NCBI RefSeq assembly: GCF_013201625.1
Contig: NZ_CP053839.1
Span: 1,860,001-1,924,000, forward strand
Length of the DNA stretch: 64,000 nucleotides
Source of the DNA: Aliarcobacter lanthieri
GTDB lineage: Bacteria; Campylobacterota; Campylobacteria; Campylobacterales; Arcobacteraceae
Direction: 5' to 3'
The translations under genes were made by a program, and so were the position numbers. The notes beneath the pieces were generated by a model that saw nothing but the letters and a program-made list of their open reading frames with translations, searched no databases and had not been told where the DNA came from. Shown here in pieces: positions 16,994-26,849 of the stretch. The stretch's first letter is position 1; every line of letters starts with the position of its first letter.

Positions 16994-18132
16994 TTATTTA
17001 TCTCCTTAATTATTGGATCAAAAGATCCAGCTTTTGTAAGCTCTGGTTTTTTTAAAGTTTTTAAATTCTCTAAATAAATTCCTAATTCACTCTTTTCAAT
17101 TAAATAATAGTTTTTTATACAATCAAAAAGTGATTTTTGGTTAAAAATATTTTTACCACTTATTATAATATTTCCAAAATATGCTGGTTCTATTGGATTA
17201 TGTCCACCAATTTTTTCAAATGCTCCGCCTAAAATAGTAACATCACTTATTGCATAAATATCATTTAGAATCCCCATTTTATCAACTAAAATAATATCAC
17301 TCATAAAATCTTCTTGATAGCTAAATCTATTATAAGTTAAATTCTTATCTTTTATAAAGTTTTTAATTAATAAATCAACTTTTTCAAATCTCTCTGGATG
17401 TCTTGGAACAATAACCAGCTTACCAAATTCTTTTTTATATGCATTTAATATTAATTCTTCTTCATTTTCATGAGTACTTCCAGCAGTTATTAAAACTTCT
17501 TTTGGTTTTGGTAAATCATATTTTTTTTGTGGAAGTTGAGCTAATTTTATATTGCCAATAACTTCAATATTTTTTGCACCTAATTCTTCAAGCCTTTTTT
17601 TATCAATTTCACTTTGTGCAAAAACTTTATCAATATGTTTGAATATCTTTTTATAAAAAAAGCTAAATTTTTTATATGATTTATATGATTTATCAGAAAT
17701 CCTAGCATTTATTAGTATAGTTTTAGCACCTTTTTTCTGTGCAATACAAAATAACATATACCAAAGTTCTGCTTCCATCACAACTAAAACTTTTTGTTTT
17801 CTAATCCAAAATGGTAAAAATATTTCAAATGGAAGATATCTTACACTATTTATAATACTTTTTGCTTCAATAAACCCTGTATTTGTAATAACAGATACAT
17901 TTGCTTCATCTTTATATATATCAATTAGTGGCTTAATAGCCTTTACTTCTCCCATAGAGCAAGAGTGAAACCAAACGCCAGATTTTTCAAATTTAGGATT
18001 ATTTTTTAAAAAAAATTTTGCAGGAATTGCTTGTTTATATTTATTTGTTCTTGTTTTATATAATAAAAAAGGGATAAGTAGTATATAAACAACTATTAAA
18101 ATAAGATTGTAAAATATACTAAAGAGGCTCAA
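16984..18132 (-). CDS. waaA: Kdo transferase WaaA (lipid A biosynthesis)
   Basis: Transfers 3-deoxy-D-manno-octulosonate from CMP-Kdo to lipid A precursor at the inner face of the inner membrane. The 382-residue GT-B enzyme has an N-terminal membrane anchor (about residues 5-24), the motif 'WFHSCSMGEVKAIKPLI' with the probable catalytic base Glu62, and 'AGSTHENEEELILNAYKK' and 'GHNPIEPAYFGN' in the donor-binding half. It overlaps rluA by 10 bases and follows the zinc-ribbon gene by 2 bases. Confidence 0.92.
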   Translation of the reverse strand: MSLFSIFYNLILIVVYILLIPFLLYKTRTNKYKQAIPAKFFLKNNPKFEKSGVWFHSCSMGEVKAIKPLIDIYKDEANVSVITNTGFIEAKSIINSVRYLPFEIFLPFWIRKQKVLVVMEAELWYMLFCIAQKKGAKTILINARISDKSYKSYKKFSFFYKKIFKHIDKVFAQSEIDKKRLEELGAKNIEVIGNIKLAQLPQKKYDLPKPKEVLITAGSTHENEEELILNAYKKEFGKLVIVPRHPERFEKVDLLIKNFIKDKNLTYNRFSYQEDFMSDIILVDKMGILNDIYAISDVTILGGAFEKIGGHNPIEPAYFGNIIISGKNIFNQKSLFDCIKNYYLIEKSELGIYLENLKTLKKPELTKAGSFDPIIKEINKWL

Positions 18133-18134
18133 AA

Positions 18135-18863
18135 TTAAGCCTCTTTTGAAATAGTTTCTTCTTCACCTTTATAAAGAATTCTTCCACAGTGAAGACAATT
18201 AACAATTTCTTCACCTTTAATAACTTCAGCATAAGTTTTATCATTAATTTTCATAAAACATCCATAACAAGCCTGTTTTTTTACAGGAACAACTGCTGTA
18301 TCTTTTGCCCATCTTTTTATTTTTTCATAGAAAGTTAAAATTTTTTTATCAAATTGTCCTAAAAGTTCATTTCTTTGAGAATAAACAACATTTCTTTCTT
18401 CATTTATTTTCTCAATTTCTTCATCAACAGCAACTTTAATTTCTTTAATATCTTCTTCTTCAACTTTTAATTTTTCTTGAAGCTCTTTTAAAGTATCTTC
18501 TTTAGCAACAGTTAACTTATCAAGTCTTTCTATCTCTTCATTTGCAAATGTAATTTGCTCTTTTGCGATATCTTCTTCAAGTTGGAGAGCTTTTAACTCT
18601 TTTTCATTTGTTACATCTTTATTTTTTTTTGCAATACTATCTAACTTTGTTTTTAAATCAGCAAGATGTATATTATTCTTAGTTCTTTTTGATTTTAACT
18701 CATCTATTTCTAAATAAATAGAGTTTATAGAACTTTTCAATGCTTCTGCTGTTTCTACAAAAACTGCTAATTTTGACTTTTGATTCTCAATCTTTGGATC
18801 AAATTGACTAATACTTGTATCATATTTTGATAAAGTTATTAAATCTTGTAAATACTTATTCAA
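18135..18863 (-). CDS. flgZ: Coiled-coil zinc-ribbon protein, HP0958/FlgZ-like
   Basis: A 242-residue protein, almost entirely charged coiled coil (about residues 25-190), ending in a zinc ribbon with Cys199-x2-Cys202 and Cys223-x2-Cys226. This is the layout of H. pylori HP0958 (FlgZ), which stabilises RpoN and binds flagellin mRNA. The neighbours are the same as in H. pylori (nif3-like before, waaA after), which supports orthology. The start is TTG at 18863, with AAGGAG six bases upstream, overlapping the nif3 end. If this organism lacks RpoN, as I recall for Arcobacter butzleri, its role here must differ. Confidence 0.8.
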   Translation of the reverse strand: MNKYLQDLITLSKYDTSISQFDPKIENQKSKLAVFVETAEALKSSINSIYLEIDELKSKRTKNNIHLADLKTKLDSIAKKNKDVTNEKELKALQLEEDIAKEQITFANEEIERLDKLTVAKEDTLKELQEKLKVEEEDIKEIKVAVDEEIEKINEERNVVYSQRNELLGQFDKKILTFYEKIKRWAKDTAVVPVKKQACYGCFMKINDKTYAEVIKGEEIVNCLHCGRILYKGEEETISKEA

Positions 18864-19611
18864 TGGTTTCTCCTTCTATAAAAAACTCAAATGGATTTTT
18901 TGAAGCTGTTATTATAGCTTTTAATTTATTTTTTTTCAAATATTCATTTAAAAGTTGTTCTAATAATATATTAAAACTATTTTCACTCTCGTAATGACGG
19001 ATATCAATTAAAGACAAATTTCTTGCCTTTGCCTCCATAGCATCATGATATTTTATATCACCAGTTATAAAACAATCTGCCTTAACGTTATCTATTAAAC
19101 TCATAGCTGAACCTGTGCAAATAGCTATAGTTTTTATATACTCTTTAGTTTTTACAAACTTAAAATTTTTTAGTTTCAATCTTTTACTTATATATTTTAG
19201 TAAATCTTCAAAACTCATATTTACTTCACAATTTACTATAAACTCATTTTGATTTAATATGTTAAATCCTAAAATATTTTCAACAACAAATCTATTTAAA
19301 TGTGTTTTATCAATATTTGTATGCATAGAAATAAGTGCAATATCTTTTTTTATAAGCTCTTTTAATATTTTTGTACTATAAGTATCATAATTTACTTTTT
19401 TGATTCCACTAAAAATTAATGGATGATGAGTTATTACAAGAGAATTTGCTTTTAAAGTTTCAACTAAAGGTAAATCCAAATCCATACAAAGATATAAGTT
19501 TTCAAAACTATCACTCATATTTCCTATAATAAGTCCGGAATTATCCCATTTTTCTTGTAATTCAAAAGGTGAAACTGAGTCTAAAAACTCATATATATCT
19601 TTTATTATCAC
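18856..19611 (-). CDS. Nif3-like dinuclear metal-centre protein
   Basis: A 251-residue member of the NIF3/YbgI/DUF34 family, toroid hexamers with two metals per site; the substrate is uncertain, with GTP cyclohydrolase-like FolE2-independent and metal-insertion roles suggested for relatives. Motifs: N-terminal WDNSGLIIG, 'LVITHHPLIFSGIK' with two metal-binding His, 'SMHTNID', and 'CFITGDIKYHDAMEA' with a conserved Asp/His near the end. The start is GTG overlapping the glyQ stop (TAGTG), with GGAAG upstream. HP0959 in H. pylori holds the same position. Confidence 0.88.
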   Translation of the reverse strand: MIIKDIYEFLDSVSPFELQEKWDNSGLIIGNMSDSFENLYLCMDLDLPLVETLKANSLVITHHPLIFSGIKKVNYDTYSTKILKELIKKDIALISMHTNIDKTHLNRFVVENILGFNILNQNEFIVNCEVNMSFEDLLKYISKRLKLKNFKFVKTKEYIKTIAICTGSAMSLIDNVKADCFITGDIKYHDAMEAKARNLSLIDIRHYESENSFNILLEQLLNEYLKKNKLKAIITASKNPFEFFIEGETIE

Positions 19612-20492
19612 TATCTTCCAACTCTTTTTAATCGTTCTTGTTCTTGTTCTTTATACATAACTGCACAAGACTGTGCAAGTTCACGCACTTTTAAAATATA
19701 GTTTTGTCGTTCAGTAACACTTATAGCTTTTCGTGCATCAAGAGTATTAAAAGTATGACTTGCAATCATACATTGATCATAAGCAGGAAGGGGTAAGGAA
19801 GCTTCCAAACAAGATTTACATTCATTAAATGCATCATCAAAATGCCTAAATAAAATATCAGTATTTGCTATTTCAAAATTATATTTAGAAAACTCATATT
19901 CACCTTCTTTATGAACATCTGCATATGTTGTTTTCCCAAATTTATTTTCATTCCAAACTATATCAAATACACTATCTACACCTTGTAGATACATAGCAAG
20001 TCTTTCCGTTCCATAAGTTATTTCTACAGCAACTGGATCACAAGCTAAACCTCCTACTTGTTGAAAATATGTAAATTGTGTAACTTCCATACCATCAAGC
20101 CAAACTTCCCATCCAAGTCCCCAAGCACCTAATGTTGGAGATTCCCAATTGTCTTCAACAAATCTAATATCATGTCTACTCAAATCTAGTCCTAAAAACT
20201 CTAAAGATTTTAAATATAAATCTTGTATATTATCTGGGCTTGGTTTTATCAAAACTTGGAATTGATAATAAGCACCTAGTCTATTTGGATTCTCTCCATA
20301 TCTTCCATCTGTAGGACGACGACTAGGAGCTACATAAGCTGTACTCCAAGGAGTACTATCTAAACTTCTTAAAAGTGTTGCTGGATGGAATGTTCCAGCA
20401 CCAGCAGGAATATCATAAGGTTGGACAATATTACATCCTTCCTTTGCCCAAAATTCTTGTAATTTTAATAGCATTTGTGAAAATGTAACCAT
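19611..20492 (-). CDS. glyQ: Glycyl-tRNA synthetase alpha subunit
   Basis: Catalytic subunit of the two-subunit bacterial GlyRS. The 293 residues show the family's fixed blocks: [20 protein letters not shown] (class II motif region), '[24 protein letters not shown]', '[21 protein letters not shown]' and '[12 protein letters not shown]'. The beta subunit gene (glyS) is not in this window. It begins right after the glutaredoxin-like gene and overlaps nif3. Confidence 0.97.
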   Translation of the reverse strand: MVTFSQMLLKLQEFWAKEGCNIVQPYDIPAGAGTFHPATLLRSLDSTPWSTAYVAPSRRPTDGRYGENPNRLGAYYQFQVLIKPSPDNIQDLYLKSLEFLGLDLSRHDIRFVEDNWESPTLGAWGLGWEVWLDGMEVTQFTYFQQVGGLACDPVAVEITYGTERLAMYLQGVDSVFDIVWNENKFGKTTYADVHKEGEYEFSKYNFEIANTDILFRHFDDAFNECKSCLEASLPLPAYDQCMIASHTFNTLDARKAISVTERQNYILKVRELAQSCAVMYKEQEQERLKRVGR

Positions 20493-20723
20493 CTATTTAA
20501 TTCCTAACTCTTTATTTATTTTTTCTTTATCAAAACCACAAATCCAAGAGTTACCTATTAAAATAACAGGAGCACCTGAACATCGTTTTTGACAATCTTT
20601 TAAAGCATTCTTATTTTTGCTTAAATCTATAAGATTATATTTTAGTTTTTTACTTTTTAAGTAATTAGTAGCCTCTTTGCACCACTTACAATTAGGTAAA
20701 GTAAATAGTGCAATAGGTTTCAT
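20493..20723 (-). CDS. Glutaredoxin-like thiol-disulfide protein
   Basis: A 76-residue thioredoxin-fold protein with the active site Cys12-Lys-Trp-Cys15 and the cis-Pro 'GAPVILIGNSWICGF'. It is cytosolic and probably reduces disulfides or glutathione/thiol adducts, similar to NrdH or GrxC. The extra cysteines (Cys44, Cys48, Cys63) are not typical for a minimal glutaredoxin and could bind metal. It overlaps purE by one base and abuts glyQ. Confidence 0.85.
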   Translation of the reverse strand: MKPIALFTLPNCKWCKEATNYLKSKKLKYNLIDLSKNKNALKDCQKRCSGAPVILIGNSWICGFDKEKINKELGIK

Positions 20724-21217
20724 TATAGTAATACTTCTATATCTTTTGAATCACTCTCAACAGCTTTTGCTTTAACCATTCTATCTTCTTTTAATTTAAC
20801 AGCTAAATCTTTATCATTAATAGCTAAGATTTGCATTGCTAAATAAGCTGCATTAATAGCTCCAGCTTTTCCTAAAGCAACAGTAGCAACAGGCATTCCT
20901 GCTGGCATTTGAACAGTAGAAAGCATAGCATCCATACCATCCATTGCTCCACCTTTCATAGGAACTCCTATAATTGGTTTTGTTGTTGTTGCAGCTAATG
21001 CTCCTGCTAAATGTGCAGCCATTCCAGCAGCTGCTATGAATGCAACAGCACCTTTTTCTTCTGCTTCTTTAACATACTCTTTAGTTCTTTCTGGACTTCT
21101 ATGTGCTGAAGATATAATTAACTCATATTTTACATTAAACTGTTCAAAAGTATCAGCACAGTTTTTCATAATTTCATAATCAGATTTACTTCCCATTATA
21201 ATTGATACAAATTTCAT
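20723..21217 (-). CDS. purE: N5-carboxyaminoimidazole ribonucleotide mutase PurE
   Basis: Purine biosynthesis: moves the carboxyl group of N5-CAIR to give CAIR. The 164-residue class I PurE has 'MGSKSDYEIMKNCADTF' (substrate phosphate site), 'SSAHRSPERTKEY' with the catalytic His, and 'GVPMKGGAMDGMDAMLSTVQMPAGMPVATV'. The usual partner purK is not adjacent. The ATG has a purine-rich AAAAAGGTGAAAA upstream. Confidence 0.95.
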   Translation of the reverse strand: MKFVSIIMGSKSDYEIMKNCADTFEQFNVKYELIISSAHRSPERTKEYVKEAEEKGAVAFIAAAGMAAHLAGALAATTTKPIIGVPMKGGAMDGMDAMLSTVQMPAGMPVATVALGKAGAINAAYLAMQILAINDKDLAVKLKEDRMVKAKAVESDSKDIEVLL

Positions 21218-21255
21218 TTTTCACCTTTTTATTTTTTAAAAATCATAAGATTATA

Positions 21256-22512
21256 TCAAAAAGTTTCTAATAAATTTATAATCTTTTCTACTTTGAGTTT
21301 TTTCCATTCATCAAATTTATTAATTGTTAATAAATCATTTTCATATACAAATTTCGATAGATTTTTTGAACTATTTTTTATAAAAATTGGCTTTACATAA
21401 TTATAATATTTTAAAATTGTAGAATAATCTTCACTTGTCATTATACAAACAGTTGGTATCATAAAAGCATCACTTATATGTAAAGCAGATGTATTTGTTG
21501 TAATTATTTTATCCATAGAAGATACTATAAACATAAAATCTTCTATAGTTTTTGAAAAGCTTGATAAATCTAAAAGATTATCACTTTTTATTTTTGGATC
21601 AATATTTAAGGTTGTAACAATAATATAATCATCTAATTTTTCAATTAAAGATTTTAATATATCAATAGCAAAACTTTGCGGTATAGACTTATTTATTGTG
21701 GCACTATATGGATGATATAAAAGTAGCTTACCCTTTTTCTTTACTTCTGCAAGTTTATTATGTAAACCTTTTGTCAAGGTAAAATGTTCTGTTTTTAGTA
21801 TAGAATATTTATCTAAATTAGATACTGTTTTATAATTAATCCCAAATTTAAGCAACCAACTATCTATAATATTTAAGTCTAAATTTTTACTAATATCAAT
21901 ACTATTGTCAACATAATAATCATATTCACATATTTTCTTACTATCTATACTTAAAGGTAAAATTTCATTTATATATTCTTGAGTTCTATAAATATCTTTA
22001 TCCCTATTGTAATAACTATTATTAGAGGCTCTTATATAAATATCTAGTTTAACATTTGAATATATCTCTTTTAACTTTTTATAAAATATTCTCAAAGCTG
22101 ACATAGAAGCTATCATATCACTTATACTATTTCCCAAACTTCCAATAATGGCAACACTTATACTACCTTTATGAAAGCTTTTTAATTGATGAAATAAATT
22201 TTGCTCTTTTATATCAAAGAAATCTATATTTTCAAATTTTGTTCTATTTTCGAACTCTTGTTTGTTCAAAATTCCTAACTCTACAGGGAAACGTGGATTT
22301 TCTTTAACAGAATTCTCATTTATAATTTTTGCCATATATTTATTCTTATCAACTTTTGCAAGAATATCTTTGAAATCCAAAAAATCATCATAAGTCGTAA
22401 TATAAACTGTTTCATTTTCAACACCAACAGGAGCTTTAAATCTATTATATTTTATAACAGTTCCATCTGTTATTTTTATATTTATATTCTGAGTAACTCT
22501 AAAAAAAATCAT
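21256..22512 (-). CDS. Glycosyltransferase-9-like protein, possible heptosyltransferase relative
   Basis: A 418-residue protein. The second half (from about residue 245) has GT9-like features: 'KGKLLLYHPYSATINKSIPQSF', 'DDYIIVTTLNID', and 'IVSSMDKIITTNTSALHISDAF', where a Thr/Ser-Ala-Leu-His-Ile motif matches the donor site of LPS heptosyltransferases. A Rossmann-like 'IIGSLGNSISDMIASMSALRIFYKKLKEI' lies near residue 120. The first 110 residues are an extra domain I cannot name. Donor and acceptor sugars unknown. It lies between trhP and purE, away from any LPS cluster. Confidence 0.7.
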   Translation of the reverse strand: MIFFRVTQNINIKITDGTVIKYNRFKAPVGVENETVYITTYDDFLDFKDILAKVDKNKYMAKIINENSVKENPRFPVELGILNKQEFENRTKFENIDFFDIKEQNLFHQLKSFHKGSISVAIIGSLGNSISDMIASMSALRIFYKKLKEIYSNVKLDIYIRASNNSYYNRDKDIYRTQEYINEILPLSIDSKKICEYDYYVDNSIDISKNLDLNIIDSWLLKFGINYKTVSNLDKYSILKTEHFTLTKGLHNKLAEVKKKGKLLLYHPYSATINKSIPQSFAIDILKSLIEKLDDYIIVTTLNIDPKIKSDNLLDLSSFSKTIEDFMFIVSSMDKIITTNTSALHISDAFMIPTVCIMTSEDYSTILKYYNYVKPIFIKNSSKNLSKFVYENDLLTINKFDEWKKLKVEKIINLLETF

Positions 22513-22527
22513 ATTATATAAATAACT

Positions 22528-23814
22528 CTATTCTAAATTTTCATCACAGTTTTCAACTCTAAACATAGTTAAATATGGTAATTTTGAAGGAAGTTTTATC
22601 TTATTTATATTTCCACTATGAACTGATTCTAACTCTTTATTTGTTTCAGTTAAAATCTTTTTAAAATTTATATAATAAAGTCCATCTTTTTTAAAAATCT
22701 TTCCTATTTCATTATCACATTCAAGAAGTTCTTCATCTTTTGGAGTGAATATTTCAATATCTTCATTTGGATAAACCTTATATTTACATAAAAAATGTTC
22801 TTCATCTTCTGTTACAAGTCCTGTAACTTCATAACTTCCTTTACTCAATGCATAATCATGATTTTGTGAATCTGTTTTTTCAAATGGTCTATGGATTAAA
22901 TAGGCATCAGTAAATCCTCTATTTTTTGTAGTATATAACTCTTTTTGATATTTTTCTGGTTCAAAAATACCAGCATTATAATCATCAATTGCTTCTCTAT
23001 AAGCTTTTGCAGTTACTGCTGCATAATATGGAGATTTTGTTCTACCTTCTATTTTTAAACTATCAACTGCTTTGCTATCCAAAATCTCTTTTATATGAGA
23101 TGCTAAATTCATATCTTTTGAATTAAAAATATATGTTCCAACCCCTGGTTCTTCTTCAAGTCTAAAAAGTGTTCCATGATCTTCATTCGCAGCATATAAA
23201 GTATATTGGAATCTACAGTCATTTGCACAACTACCTCTATTAGGTACTCTTCCCATTTGTACTGCACTTACTAAACATCTACCACTATAAGCAAAACACA
23301 TAGAACCATGTACAAAAATCTCTATTTCCATATCTGGTAGATGCTTTTTTATCTCCATAACATCTTTTAAAGATATTTCTCTTGCAACAACTATTCTTTT
23401 TACTCCCATATCCCAAAAAACTTGTGCATCAAGATAATTTAAAACATTTGCTTGAGTTGAAAGATGAATATCTATTTGTGGAGCTATTTCACGACAAAGT
23501 TTTACAACTCCAGGAGCAGCAACAATAAAAGCATCTGGTTTAAGTGCAGCCATAGTAGCAATATGTTTTTTCAATAGTTCTATTTGTGAATTAAAAGGAA
23601 ATCCATTTATAGTAGCATATACTTTTTTACCTCTTGCATGAGCATAATCTATTCCTTCTTTAAATGTTTCAAATGTAAATTCTTTTCCAGCTCTTATTCT
23701 CAAACTAAAATGACTAACTCCTGCATAAACTGCATCTGCTCCATATTTTATAGCTATTTTTAATTTCTCTAAATTACCTGCAGGAGAAAGCAATTCAACT
23801 TTTTTATTACTCAT
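22528..23814 (-). CDS. trhP: Peptidase U32 family protein, probable tRNA hydroxylation factor TrhP
   Basis: A 428-residue U32 protein. In E. coli the close relative YegQ/TrhP takes part in prephenate-dependent 5-hydroxyuridine formation at tRNA position 34. Motifs: 'ELLSPAGNLEKLKIAIKYGADAVY', 'STQANVLNY', 'FVHGSMCFAYSGRCLVS', 'NRGSCANDCRFQYTLY' with the four cysteines that hold a cluster or metal, and 'LKIEGRTKSPYYAA'. First gene of the long minus-strand operon leading to rluA. It was once annotated as a collagenase; this is not supported by the tRNA work. Confidence 0.87.
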   Translation of the reverse strand: MSNKKVELLSPAGNLEKLKIAIKYGADAVYAGVSHFSLRIRAGKEFTFETFKEGIDYAHARGKKVYATINGFPFNSQIELLKKHIATMAALKPDAFIVAAPGVVKLCREIAPQIDIHLSTQANVLNYLDAQVFWDMGVKRIVVAREISLKDVMEIKKHLPDMEIEIFVHGSMCFAYSGRCLVSAVQMGRVPNRGSCANDCRFQYTLYAANEDHGTLFRLEEEPGVGTYIFNSKDMNLASHIKEILDSKAVDSLKIEGRTKSPYYAAVTAKAYREAIDDYNAGIFEPEKYQKELYTTKNRGFTDAYLIHRPFEKTDSQNHDYALSKGSYEVTGLVTEDEEHFLCKYKVYPNEDIEIFTPKDEELLECDNEIGKIFKKDGLYYINFKKILTETNKELESVHSGNINKIKLPSKLPYLTMFRVENCDENLE

Positions 23815-23915
23815 AAATTTCCTTTGATTTTATATACTGTATTATTTAATAAGCTAAGATTATATCTATTTTTTAATAAAAATTTGTATTTAAGATTTTA
23901 ACTATAATTTAGAAA

Positions 23916-23935
23916 GAGAGCTTTTAAAAGCTCTC
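23916..23935 (-). terminator. Terminator overlapping the end of the chemoreceptor gene
   Basis: A perfect 20-base palindrome, GAGAGCTTTTAAAAGCTCTC, includes the receptor's stop codon. On the minus strand it is followed by TTTCTAAATT. A stem of up to 8 bp with a small loop and a T-rich tail fits an intrinsic terminator. Confidence 0.65.
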
Positions 23936-26782
23936 CCACTCATCATCTGTATTTTTTGAAGAAAATTGTTTTTGTTGTGGCTCTTTATTTGTTATTTTCT
24001 TTTCTATTTTAAGAGTTTGCTCAATTTTATCTTCTTTAGAAACTTTTTTAATATTATCTTTTTTTAATTGATCTAAACACTTAAATACTTCAAACATTGA
24101 ACTATCAACTTGTTGAGATGTTTTTTGTAAAGTATCTCTATTAGGATTTGCTTTACAATCTTCATTTATATATTCTTGTACACTACTATGTACTATTTCA
24201 TGGAACTGTTTTAAATTTTTCCAATTTTGTGTTTGAGTAAATGATATGGCTTGGTTTTCTTGTTCAATTAACCATTTTCCTAAATCACAATCAGTTGGTT
24301 TTGTTATACTCCAAACTGTTTTCGTTTGTCCAATTTTATTAAAATTTACAAGTTTGAATCTTATATGATCATTTTTTAATTTTGACACATTAAATACTAA
24401 ATCAATATCTTCTATCTCTTTTGGATCACTTTGTTTAAACTTAGCACGATCTGCTATTTTTAAAAGATTTGTTGATAAATTAGATACTTCTAAAGCCAAG
24501 GAACTAATAATATTTGCAGAGTTTGCATTTACTTGAGTTACTCTATCTAAAGTATTAACTGTATCATTAATTTGTAAAATTCCAATTTCTTCTTCTTTAC
24601 TACCTCTTGATACATCTTCAATCAATTCAATAGTATCATTTATATTTTTATTTAAAACAGTATATCCTTGCTTCATTTGATTAGCAATAGATTTTCCTTC
24701 ATTTGCTTTTGAAGTTGCTTTTTCTACAATATCTTTTATTTCACGTGCTGCTTGTGCACTTCTATTTGCAAGATTTCTTACTTCTTGTGCTACAACTGCA
24801 AACCCTTTTCCTGCTTCTCCCGCTGTTGCTGCTTCTACTGCTGCATTTAAACTTAAGATATTTGTTTGGAATGCTATTTGGTCAATTACCTCTATAGCTT
24901 CGTTTATAGAACTTACCTCATTATTAATTTGATCCATAGCTTCATTTGTTTGAGAAGCTAATGTCTCTCCGTCTTTTGAAGATTGTTGAAGTTCTTGTGC
25001 TAAAATTGACATTTGAGAAGTTTTTTGTACACTTTGTTTAATAATAGCTGTTATCTCTTCAATAGCTGCAGCTGTTTGTTCCAAAGAAGCCGCCTGCTCA
25101 TTTGCAGAAGTTGATAATTTTTTTGCACTATCAGATAATACAGCAGTATCACTATTTAATTTTTTCCCAGTTGCTACAATCATTGATAAAAATTCTGAAA
25201 CAGTTGAACCAATTAGTTGCGTACTTGCAACTAATGATGACATTACCCCATTAACTTTTGTTATATCCATTTTAGAATCAATTGCTGCAAAATTAGAACT
25301 CCCATATTCAATAAGAACATTATTTAAACTTATTAAATTCTCATTTGTCTTTTCAATCATATGATTGATAGAATCTCTTAATCTTTGAATCTGTGGATTT
25401 GAAGATGTTTTATCAATCTTATATACATAAAAACCTTGAGAAATTTTATCTATAACTTCATCAACATTTTCAATAACTTTTCCATCTTCAACATAGCCAT
25501 CTTTTAATTTTGAAATATAAGAGTTAAAACTATCAACAACTTTTCCTATTTCATCATTTGATTTTTTATTAATTCTATCTGTTTCACCATTTCCACTATT
25601 TATGTCATTAATAGCAATATCAAGTTCATCTAAAGGTTTAATAATTGCTTGATTTACAAAATAATTATAAATCAATACTGCTATTATCATTATAATAATT
25701 GCAAATCCTAAAATACTAAAAATTATACTATTTATTTTATCATTAGTATTTTGCTCCATCAAAGCAACTTCAGCTTCGATATCATCAACATAAGCACCCG
25801 TTCCAATAATCCAATCCCATGGCTCAAATTTTTGGACATAAGAGAATTTTGATTTTGGATCATTTTTTTTATCTGGTTTATCCCAATAATATTTTACTAA
25901 ACCACCCTCTTTTTTCTCATTTGTTATTTTTGCCATTTCAACAAATAGTTTTGTCCCATAAGGATCTGCATAAGTACTTAAATCTGTTCCATCTAATTTT
26001 GGATTTGTAGGATGATGAATCATTTTTGGATGAGAATCATTTATCCAAAAATAGTCATTATTTGCATATCTCATATCAGAAATAGTTTTTAAAGCCTCTT
26101 TTTGAATTCTTGCTGTAGCATTTTCTACATACTCACCTGTACCAATTACCCAATTATAAGGAGAAAAAAGTTTTACAAAAGATACTTTTAATTGAGGTTC
26201 AGTAAAACCAGGTTTTGGCCATACATAATCTATAAACCCTTCTTTATCTTTCTTTGTAATATCAACAAACTCTTTAAAAATCTGTTTTCCTTTGGGATCT
26301 TTGTAGTCATACATATTTTTATTATTAAGTGATGGACTTATTGGATGAACTAATACAACAGCATCTAAATCATTTATCCAAAAATATCCAGTAGGACCAT
26401 ATCTTGTAGAGTTTACAATACTTTTTAGTCTCTCTTGTAAAGCATCATTTGATAAAGTATTTTTATATTTTTCATACTCTGCTTCTAAAATAGAAAATAA
26501 GAACTCTGTTTGTTTTTGAAGTTCACCTTCTAATTCTAGTTTAACTTTATCAACAGATGTTCTTTCATAATATGCCTCGACAGTTTTCATTGCTAAAGAG
26601 ACATAGTTTCTAAGTTCATGCTCTTTTCTTAAATAAGCTTCTTCTTTATATCTATTTATTCCTTCAGTTGAAAAAGCTTTAATTGAATAAATAGAATCTA
26701 TCGCAACAGCAATTGATATAAACATAATTGTTATTACAGATAAGATTAATATTTTGATCTTTATAGATAGGTTTTTAGTCAT
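23924..26782 (-). CDS. Methyl-accepting chemotaxis protein: tandem Cache_2, HAMP, MCP, CZB domains
   Basis: A 952-residue chemoreceptor. Order: transmembrane helix (about 7-29); two similar sCache_2 modules (about 130-215 and 240-330; each has 'YFWINDxxxxxxxHPxxPxLxxxx' and ends 'W.IGTG.YV'); second transmembrane helix (about 353-378); HAMP; MCP signalling coil with the hairpin tip '[23 protein letters not shown]'; then a CZB zinc-binding domain (about 800-890; His in NDHIRFK, Cys in CDLGKWL, His-x3-His in FHEIVHS). The protein ends EWESF, matching the xWxxF pentapeptide that tethers CheR. Cache_2 receptors often sense small organic acids; the CZB part senses zinc or hypochlorite in relatives. 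Confidence 0.9.
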   Translation of the reverse strand: MTKNLSIKIKILILSVITIMFISIAVAIDSIYSIKAFSTEGINRYKEEAYLRKEHELRNYVSLAMKTVEAYYERTSVDKVKLELEGELQKQTEFLFSILEAEYEKYKNTLSNDALQERLKSIVNSTRYGPTGYFWINDLDAVVLVHPISPSLNNKNMYDYKDPKGKQIFKEFVDITKKDKEGFIDYVWPKPGFTEPQLKVSFVKLFSPYNWVIGTGEYVENATARIQKEALKTISDMRYANNDYFWINDSHPKMIHHPTNPKLDGTDLSTYADPYGTKLFVEMAKITNEKKEGGLVKYYWDKPDKKNDPKSKFSYVQKFEPWDWIIGTGAYVDDIEAEVALMEQNTNDKINSIIFSILGFAIIIMIIAVLIYNYFVNQAIIKPLDELDIAINDINSGNGETDRINKKSNDEIGKVVDSFNSYISKLKDGYVEDGKVIENVDEVIDKISQGFYVYKIDKTSSNPQIQRLRDSINHMIEKTNENLISLNNVLIEYGSSNFAAIDSKMDITKVNGVMSSLVASTQLIGSTVSEFLSMIVATGKKLNSDTAVLSDSAKKLSTSANEQAASLEQTAAAIEEITAIIKQSVQKTSQMSILAQELQQSSKDGETLASQTNEAMDQINNEVSSINEAIEVIDQIAFQTNILSLNAAVEAATAGEAGKGFAVVAQEVRNLANRSAQAAREIKDIVEKATSKANEGKSIANQMKQGYTVLNKNINDTIELIEDVSRGSKEEEIGILQINDTVNTLDRVTQVNANSANIISSLALEVSNLSTNLLKIADRAKFKQSDPKEIEDIDLVFNVSKLKNDHIRFKLVNFNKIGQTKTVWSITKPTDCDLGKWLIEQENQAISFTQTQNWKNLKQFHEIVHSSVQEYINEDCKANPNRDTLQKTSQQVDSSMFEVFKCLDQLKKDNIKKVSKEDKIEQTLKIEKKITNKEPQQKQFSSKNTDDEWESF

Positions 26783-26812
26783 AATTGTTTCTCTCCAAAA
26801 CAGAATTCTTCA

Positions 26813-26818
26813 ATTATA
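26813..26818 (-). promoter_or_regulatory. Probable -10 box of the chemoreceptor gene
   Basis: TATAAT on the minus strand, 31 bases before the ATG at 26782, in the 67-bp gap after recN. A GGAGAG ribosome site lies before the start. The preceding bases are AT-rich without a clear -35. Confidence 0.5.
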
Positions 26819-26849
26819 ACATTTAATAATTAAATATTGTATCTATTGA

